Source of the DNA: Candidatus Omnitrophota bacterium
GTDB taxonomy: Bacteria; Omnitrophota; Omnitrophia; Omnitrophales; Aquincolibacteriaceae
Assembly: GCA_023247055.1 (NCBI GenBank)
Contig: JAHFHF010000018.1
Coordinates: 1 to 43,902 of the forward strand
Direction of reading: 5' to 3'
Length of the DNA stretch: 43,902 nucleotides
The notes beneath the pieces are model-generated. The model was given only the letters and a program-made list of their open reading frames with translations. It was not told the origin of the DNA and did not search any database. The translations under genes and the position numbers were made by a program. This document shows positions 7,821 through 16,800 of this stretch, in pieces; the stretch's first letter is position 1; each line of letters begins with the position of its first letter.

Positions 7821-10800
7821 ATGCCACCAAACACCCTTAAAAAAACACATTTCTTATTAGTTAATAAGGCGATTGCCTTCTTTCTCTGCCTCACGATCGG
7901 TGTGTCTGACATCGCGGCCTATGCGGCGCCGGTCCAATCCTCCGTGCCCGTGGTTGAAACAGAACAAACCATTTCAATTCCAAGCAAACTTGGTCATATC
8001 GAAGAATCGCATACCGCGCCGCACAAGACCGGCAGCACACCGCCCAAAACAATCATTTACATCCAAGACGCCCACGATTCCCTCGAAGCCCAAGAACACA
8101 TTGCCCAAATTATTCAGCACCTGGTCAAGCGGCACGGCGTCAAGACCGTCTTCGAAGAAGGCTACGAAGGGCCCGTGCCCACCGACGAATACTTCGGCTT
8201 CATCCAAGATCCCAAGGTAAAACAAAAAGTTTCGTACTTCCTGATGGATAAGCTGCGACTCAGCGGAGCGGAGTATGCGCATGTGAATCGCTTTAATTCA
8301 GTCTTGAGTCGTGAGTCTTCAGTCGTGAGTACCGCTTCGCGGGAGAAAACGAAAATAGTCCCTGCGGAGATAGCAGGAAAAAGCAAAGCAAATGTATTTT
8401 ACTCACGACTCATGACTCACGACTCACGACTTGATTTCTCACTCATCGGCGCCGACAGCATCAAACTCCATCTTGAAAATATTCGCCAATACCAGCGATC
8501 CGCCAAAACCCGCGAACAAACCGCCAAAGACCTGGCCGCGATTGAACAGAAAATCGCCATGCTGGCCGGCCGCCATTTCCCCAAAAAGGTCAAAGCGTGG
8601 ATGAAACTGCGCAAACGGCTGGATGCAAAACAACTCGACCTTTTGGAATATTTAAAGCGAATCACGACGCTTTCGTCATTGCGAGGAATCTCGCCGCTTT
8701 TGGGTGGACGACGAAGCAATCCTGGTTCTGAGATTGCTTCGGCTTCGCATGGTTCTCTGCCTCGCAATGACAAAGTTCTTTTGTCGGAGCAATTTCCCGT
8801 TATTGCATTTATTCTGCGTGCCGGAGCCGTCCGCGAGAATGGAAAAATTAAAAAGCTGGAAGCTTTAGATTCGCCGATTCTCTTTGCGGGGATCAACCAG
8901 ATGGAAAATGACCTGGCAGCCCAATGGCTCACGAGTGAGCGAGACCGCCAGATTTTTCAATACTACAAAATCCTGGAGCTGCTCGTGCGGCTTAACGCGA
9001 TTGAACTCAGTGCGGCTGAATACGATGCCGTCAAAGGCAGCCTCAAAAATTTCGATACGCAGACCCTGGCGCAATTCATTGTCCGCGAAACAAAAAAATC
9101 GATCATCCTCTCCAAACGCTGGGAACAGAATATCCGCGATGCCATCCGTTTTTACGAAATTGCGCAGGAGCGCGACCATGCCATTGAAAATGCGCTTTCA
9201 GTTTGGATTAATTCCCCGTCTGCTCCGGCTTTGTCTCAAGACTCACGACTGACGACTGACGACTCCCTTGCCATTCTCGTCTTCGGCGGCTTTCACAAAG
9301 AGCGCATCCAAGAAATGCTGAAGGCGCAAGGGGTCTCTTTTATCACGGTAACGCCGCGCATGACATCCGCAGATAGCAAACATCAAGATTATTACAAACG
9401 TCTTATGTCCGTCGGCCATCACCCGTTTGAGACTCCGTTTTATTTAGCTCGCGCGGAGCGCGTACCCAGTAAGCTGGTTGGCGGAGCAGCCAGTCTTACT
9501 TCGGCCCGCGCCTCGAGACCGGCTAGCTTTTACGATCAGGCTTTGGCCTCCGGAGGCGTGGGGAGCGTCCATTTCGAACTTCGCTTGCTGGCTGAAACCG
9601 CCGCCGGATTCCCTGAACTTGGCAGTGCCGATCTTGATCTGCATCTGACCGCTGCGCTTGCTTCCCGAAGAGCCGAGGTTCGGATGCCGGATTCGAAGAT
9701 AGAAAACGGAGTTGTTCAACCCTTGGATGATTTCAAAGCACGTCCATCCGGCAGGCGGTGGATGGCCCTTCAAACCGGTTTTATGTTGAGCACGGCACCG
9801 CTTACTATCGCAGGGGCTTTGCTGGGGATGGGATTCGCCGATGTTTTCAACGCAGCTTGGCTGGGATGGATTGTGTGGATATTGGGTTGGTCCGCTGTGG
9901 GATATAGTGCCGGCCTATCAGCGCTGACGACTCCATCCAATTATAAACTTCCAGCAGCTTGGCAAAAACCTTTACAGCAGGAAATAGACCGGCTGGGGGA
10001 TGAGATCTTTCGCCGGCTGGGAGAAATCCGGGAGATTTTGACGGTTGCTTTGAAACCTCTGGCCGGCCGCCGTCGGGAGATCACAAAAGAGGCGCTTGCC
10101 GCGCAAATCAAACCGGTTGAACCCAAAATTCTTGCACTGCTGGAAGAGCTCAACGGCTTTTCCAAGCAGCGCGATCTTTTGCAAGGGGAGATAGCGGGTT
10201 ACTTTTTTTCGGGCGGCGATAGCGCCAGCATCTATAACCATTGTTTAGGAATGTTCCGGGCCTTTGAGGCGGCCGCGGCCACCCTCAATTTGAATTTGCA
10301 AGTCGGTCTGATCGAGAAGAAACGGGGCCGCTCTGTCAGCCAGCATTGGTATAACGGAGTTCAGGGAAAAGAAGGAGACATTGCCGTGGACCTGACGCGC
10401 GATCAATTTGTTCAATGGCGAGCGCAGCCGCCGGGCATTGCAATTGAGCCGGCACAAGATTACGCCCGCCGCTTGAACGAATTTATACAAACATCGGACT
10501 GGCCCCATCCAACCCAAGGATTCTGGGCCCAATGGCGCGAAATCACAAAATTTTTAGCGCTGCGCCGCCGCGCTATTTTCGATCTTTTGACGCACCCCTC
10601 CAACCAGTCTGTACAAACAACCGGTCATAGATACGCAAAACGGGAACAGACCAAATCGCGCTCCGAAATGCGCCGTCAAGATATTCTGGTGGAGAAGCTT
10701 TTGGATGCGCGCTATTACAAAAAAGCGCCCGAAACATGGGCCGCCGAGTTGATTTTAACTCTTCTGAAGCAAGAACGGCGATTTGCCGCATGGCCTTATC

Positions 10801-13800
10801 ACCTTGCATTTTATATTTTAACAAGCGGTGCTATGACTTTCAGCTTGGCATTTCTGGTCATTGTGGCACAGGCTCCTTTTTTTATTTTTGTCCAACTAAC
10901 CGCGGTGACCTGGTTTTCAACATTGGGGCCTGTGATAGGTTTTTTTGTTCTGGCCAAGCGCAGTTTTAACAATGCAGTGAAAAATGCCATTCCGGCCATT
11001 TATCAATCCATGACGATTTACACGCCGGAGCAATTGCCGGAGGCCGCGGGACAATCGGCGATTGCTCAATTGAGTGAGGATGAAAACCGTTTTTTAAAAG
11101 CTTTGGCGCATACCCTGCCCGAAAACAGCGATATCCGCCTTATTCATGACCTTGAGGAATGGCATGAGGAGGCGGCATCCAGCATTGGTGTCGGACATTT
11201 TTGGTTTTGGAACGGACGTTATGAAATCTCTATGCTCGATTTCTACGCAACGCCGAGCCGTCTGGCGCACGAAATCATCCATTTGTTGAGCACAGCCCTG
11301 TCTTTGAAAAATTCTTCTGAGGATGATAACGAACAGATTTTTCTGCGCGAACTATGGCGTGAAATTAAAGTCCGGCGTCTTAACAGCAGCCATTTTGCGA
11401 ACGTGCTGCGCGAATGGAAAAAGGCGCTGATCAAACTTAAGAGCAGTTATGGGAAAAAGAATGTTCCTGAAGAGTTCATGGCGACCCTCTACCAAGGGCT
11501 TATTGCCGAAGAATTCGGAGAGTCGAAACGAGCAATGACGCTGGAAGATTATGAGCAAAGAGCGCCCGGTCGCTGGGATGCGCGTATCGGCGGGTTTTAT
11601 CAGAAAATTTTACATAAACAACCGGCACTCATGAAAATTAAAACTTTGATGCAGAAATGGATCAACGCCCTGCGTGCTTTACCGGAGGAGGACCGGCAGG
11701 TATTTTTGACCCTGCTGAGGAATTATTACCTTAGTCTCCACCCGCAGATTCCTCTGCCGGCCCTGCTGCAGTCAGCCCGCTCTGAGGTGCGGATAGGTGG
11801 GTTAAGTGATCGATCGTCCAAAAGGCCAGAGCAGGCGAATGAGAAAAATAACCTCTCGGGATTTCTGCGATGGTTTGAAAAAATTTGGGATGACGGGGTG
11901 TTTGCCGGACTCGTTCCGGTATTTGTTGTGCTGATAAAACATCTTCTTGTTAAAGATAGTCCGGTCCATTGGGGCTATGAGATCGGGTTGGCGTTTGGCT
12001 TAGGCCTGCCGGTCTGGCTGCTGATTCGCTGGCGGCAGCGCGAAATGTCCGTGATAAAAAAAGAATGGATCGCTGCCCATCCTAGCGAGAGAAATCGATC
12101 TCACGTAAGCAAAGAACTTCATGTGTGGATTGGAGAAGAGGATATGGGCGCCTCCTACGTCCGGCGGGCGCCGTTTAACGATATTCTGGTGAGGATTCTC
12201 CAACGGGGAGATATCGCGCCTGACCAGGTTACAAGTATTGAACTTCGTCCAGATGAGGGCGAGCCCCGAATGGTATATCAAAACACTCCATTTTTAGACC
12301 ATGGTATTTATGATACGCCTGCTGTTTTGGACATGTCCAAGACGGACGCTCCCGGTGCCTGGCCCCGGGTTGGAAGTCACATCGTCATCGGCTACGTAAC
12401 GCATTTTTCCCGTTCGGAAGTGCGTAATCCAGAAATAAGCCGCAGGGATTTTTTGGATGTGCTATTCAAAGCCGCCGGCATGACGTTGAGTTCCTACGGC
12501 AATCTTGAAGGGCTTTTGGCCTGGCTTCAGGAACGTCCCGCTGCCAAAGTGATTCCAGCCGGCAACGAGGCTTTCGTAAACCTATTCCGGTTCTATTACG
12601 CACCGACCAGCCGCTGGTTCAATCCGTTTATCGTCACAGAACCGCTTCGTGCGCTGATTCAGTCGCCGGATACGATGTTGGCAAGTTTAAATAAAGTCGA
12701 AGTGCAGAATGAACTTTTAGAAGCAACGCTGGAGTCAGACTATTTCCCCGAGGTTTCCGGCGAACTATCAAATCCAGGCAATGATCGCAGGCATGTTTTG
12801 GAGATACGCCGGAAATTACGCCAAAAAGGCCCGGCTCAATTCATCAGAATTCTTTTTATGGCCATGAAAGCATGGAGAGCCTCTGTCAAAGAAGGAAATA
12901 TGAGGGCGGATGCGCAGATTGACGACGAAATCCAACGCAGAGTCTGGAGCCTTATTTTTGCGGAAGAGCAAGGCATGTTTCGCGCTAAGTTTCCGGATAA
13001 AAAACGCGAGGATCCTTTTTCGGCCGAGGAGGAGTCTCGGGTTACGCTGCTCCGGAAATTCGAAAAACTTCCGCTCGAAGAGCGCCGTCAGATTATCGAA
13101 CAAGCCAAGCAAGATTGGATTCAGTACAGCGACGACATTTCGAAGCGCGCGGCTCCCATAGTGGAGCAGGCTCTTGAGCAAAGCACGGCGCGCTATCTCC
13201 AAAAACATCTGGCCGCCGCACAACAGGATGAAGGTGTTTCGCAGCAAGGCCATCTTCCAAAAGTCGAAATAGATCCTGCGCAGCGGTTCAAAGAAATTGA
13301 AGCTGAGATCAAGTTGCTGGAAGAAACTCCGGTCTCAGACGCCCATTCGGGCTTGATCTACGGCCCCCGTCTGCAGGCTTTGTATTCCGATCGGGAAAGA
13401 CTTATTTCTCTTTCCATCTCACCAGAACCTATGCGCTCATTTGAAAACCGGCTGTCCAGTCCAGAGCAGCAGCGCTTTTTAGCGGAAAAAGAATTTCGCA
13501 GAACAAATGTCCATCCGGATCACCCAAGAAATCTGCCATGGGAAAGCGCACATTTGACAGCTGAACAAGGTGTTTCAGCGGTAGTGCGGGAATTAAATAC
13601 CTTGCCTTTTATTTATACGAGTTCCTGGTCTCATTCCGGTTTGCCAAGCGATCATGCCTATGATGAAATGGATGAGCGCCTTCAGAGAGTCGAAGGAACT
13701 TTTTTAGACCGTGTTCCGGGTTTTTTACCTGAGATGCGTCATTACACCCATGTTCGCTACAGCGGATTTATTTTTTTGCGCATCAACGCAGAGCACGCCG

Positions 13801-16800
13801 AATATCCAAAATTCGCAGAGAACATCCGGGCTATTCCGGGAGTAGAGATGACTGACGCGCTGGTCGAAGGCCCCTATGGAAAAGAAAAATTGATTTTAAT
13901 TGCCGTTCCTCCGGCCCTGGTGGACGCTTCAAAAGAAGCGCTTTATGAAGAGTATCTTCGCGGAAAGTGGGCAAAGATTTTGAGGGTGGTGCAGGCAGCC
14001 GCTCGCTCTGAAATGAGAACCGCCGGCGGGATACACAATGAGAACGCCGCCGTTGATCGTGCTCAGATTCTGCGGCGCCAGGCTCAAATGACGATTCTCG
14101 AAGGCCTATCGCAGCGTGAAAAGGGATTGAGTCTTTCGAGAATGAAATTGATCTCTGACTTTTTGGCAAGGTTGCGCCAGGGCGTGCCGCCGGAAGAATA
14201 TGCCAAACTCATGACCATGCTTAAACTACCGGTTTTTTCAAAAATTGATCCTGCAGACCTTGATCCGGCCAGACGGCTTTTGCTGCGGACGTCGCTTTAT
14301 CTGCGCGGAGAGCCGCTGCCTGCAGTACGAACAAAGCTGGACGAGACATCGCCTCTCGATATTTTCAGTGGTGAGCGGTCTCGGCGTGATTTTATAGGTG
14401 AATTGAGTTTTTGGACCGGGGTGGTGAGCGGCAATACCATGACGCCCACGGCCGGGCTTGTGCGTTGGGTTGCCAACTCACGCAGAGATCAAGCCCTGGA
14501 ACTGTTTATGCGCAATCACGGTTCAGAGATGCGGGAGGCGCTGATCGAACAATTTCGATTGCAGGCCATCGATCGTCTTAATCGCGATGTTCATAAACAG
14601 CTGCTGGCCATGATCAGGGATCATACTCTTGGCCACGCGTCGAAAATGCTGGAAAAATTTTCTGAAATCTTAAGCCGTCTGGTCCTTTGGCCCATGCGAG
14701 ACGATATTCAAACGCTTCTACGCCGGCATCCGGCTCAGCTTTACAAAATTTACGAGGCGGCTGAGCAGGAAGCAAAAAAGAATCCGGTGCACAATGTCCC
14801 CCGGTTTGATCTCAAGGATACTTTAGGCAAGGCCCTGCTCAATCCATTTTTGAATTCTACAGAAGCGAGAAATGTGTTTCTGTCTCTCGATTTCATGGAT
14901 AACGCAAGTATTCAATGGTATACAGATCTTGGCCGCGTTTTAGAAGATTATCAGCCGCTCGCTGAAAAAATTACCGGTCTTTATCAAAGGCTGCTCGGCG
15001 AATCGGTGCACGGCAGGTTATCCGTCAAAAATAATGAAATTTCAGATGCGGACTATTTTCAAAAAATCAAAGACGACCTTACCCGGCGGCTTGAGGCGCT
15101 CGAAGTGCAGATCACAGAACTGGAAGATACTCCGGTTTCCGACGCCCACTCTGGCTTGATCTATGGTCCCCAACGGCGTGCCCTGCATGACGAGAAAGAG
15201 ACGCTTCAAGCCGATCTTCAAACTGCGGAAGAATTAGCCGCGCTTTTTGCCGACAATTCCGCCGATGACATCCTCATGCCGGCCCGCCAAACAGGGCAGC
15301 TTGTTTTGAGATCCGAAGTAAGACCGGCCGCACCGCGCTCATTCCATGAAGTTTTGACGGCGCATATGGACCAAAATGGCTTGTGGGATACGGAGTTAGG
15401 GGAGTATCTGCAGCAGCTTTTTTCTCCCATGGCGGGGTGGAACGAACAGCCGGCAAAGCTGAAATCATTGTCGATGGATAGTCAAAGCTTGCTGGCACAG
15501 CTTTTCGAGGAGTATGTCAGAAATCGAACCGAGGTTTCCGGCCCCGCATGGTTCCGGCAAAGCTTGGGATATTTTCTTAAAAAACTTTCCAATGGAAATT
15601 TCAACCTTATGGCGGAACAAAATGGTTTTTATGTGCTCGAGCGGCCGGCAGTCGATTTAGGAAGGCCGGAGATGCTGCTGATTCCTCAAAAGGAAAGCGC
15701 GTCCCTGGCTGTTTTAGTGGCGGCGTTGCAGCACTTTAGCCAGGCCCATCAGGCTAATCAGATGAGGCTGCGGGAAATTGCGGCCGACCGCCCTGATTTT
15801 AAAAATTGGATGCTGGCTGCGGGGGCGGCCGGTATTTCCGGTTTTCTTTTTTCCGGCGCATTTTTCTCGAACGGTCTTGGCATGCGCAACTGGGATGCTG
15901 CGGCTTTTGCCGCGGTTGCCGGAAGCTTTTTAACCTATCTCGTAGGAATGGGCTACGGAAGAGAGTTAAAATCATACCGTGAGCGGCTTGAAAAAGCACT
16001 GCGAGACCGCAGGTATAATTTAGGTTCGGCGGAAACGCTTCTTGATCAATTTCTGACGGATTTGCATTCTACGCGCTCCGCACGGGCTGAAGTGCGGACG
16101 GCCGCGGAGTTGGAGGATATCGCGAAGGCATTGGATGAACTTAAAATTGATCGGACCCAATATACGACTCTTATCTATCCTGGATCAGGAGAAGACTGGA
16201 GATTAATGGAATATCTCGCCCGGGCTGTTTTCCCTCAAGCGGATGAATTTATCTTTAATGCCACCATGATTGGCCCTTACAGCATTGATGATGGCGGTGT
16301 GGAGCTCTGGCAGCAAATGAAGGCCAAGTTATTGGCGGCTCTTAAAAGCAGGAAGCCTTCATTAGAGGCCGATGCTTCCATACAGCTTTATGGCGGGGAT
16401 TATTTGTCTGATAATTTAGAAATGAAGTTTAGGGGAACCGGAAAAGGAAGAGTTTGGATCCATAACATGGCTGGATTCGAAGACGCCTTGGGAGTAGATT
16501 GGCGCTTTTATGTCAAAACGGTGATCCGCGGCATTGTTCGTCCTGGAGATATTGTACTTATAAGGCCCACGGAAAAAAATCAAAAGAATCGCAGAAAATT
16601 TTGGGGGAAACCTTTGCTAAAAAAGCCGGTATCTATCCCTGGTACGAAGATCAGTTTATTTATTTATAAGGTCACCGAAAAGCATATCCAAAAAGCACGC
16701 GATCTCGAAGAAGAATATGTCTATAGAGAAGAGCTTGATCGGCGCAGCGCTGTGGATGGTTTCTGGAAGACCTTGATGTGGGTAATGAGATGGCCTGCCA

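Larger units (their letters stand above)
7914..9668 (+). other. N-terminal QDAH/GGFH domain of the first giant protein
   Basis: Begins after the signal peptide and ends at the first R-A-E-V-R motif. Key residues are H85 (IIYIQDAHD), E113 (TVFEEG) and H492 (VFGGFHKE). A C-terminal strand-helix, FITVTPRM, corresponds to AVVSPHM in the second giant protein. A His, a Glu about 28 residues later and a distant GxxH resemble the TraB/PrgY and ChaN/EreA-type folds, but this is a motif-level guess. Dispersed repeats at 8298-8434, 8675-8771, 9232-9266 and 9448-9511 interrupt it in frame. Confidence 0.55.

Noticed and set aside
8417..8932. 171-codon minus-strand frame in the N-terminal domain
   Set aside because: Mirror of coding sequence plus a TCATTGCGAGG repeat; the plus strand is supported by the homologue at 39120.
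12816..13253. 145-codon minus-strand frame inside the giant gene
   Set aside because: No promoter or ribosome-binding site, and the plus strand there is normal helical coding sequence, unlike the antisense cassette at 16852-17221.
14520..14534. GSEMR inside the giant protein as another motif copy
   Set aside because: The first position is Gly, it lies within a continuous helix (MREALIEQFRLQ), and SEMR also occurs in the unrelated LptF/G-type permease, so a lone match is not informative.
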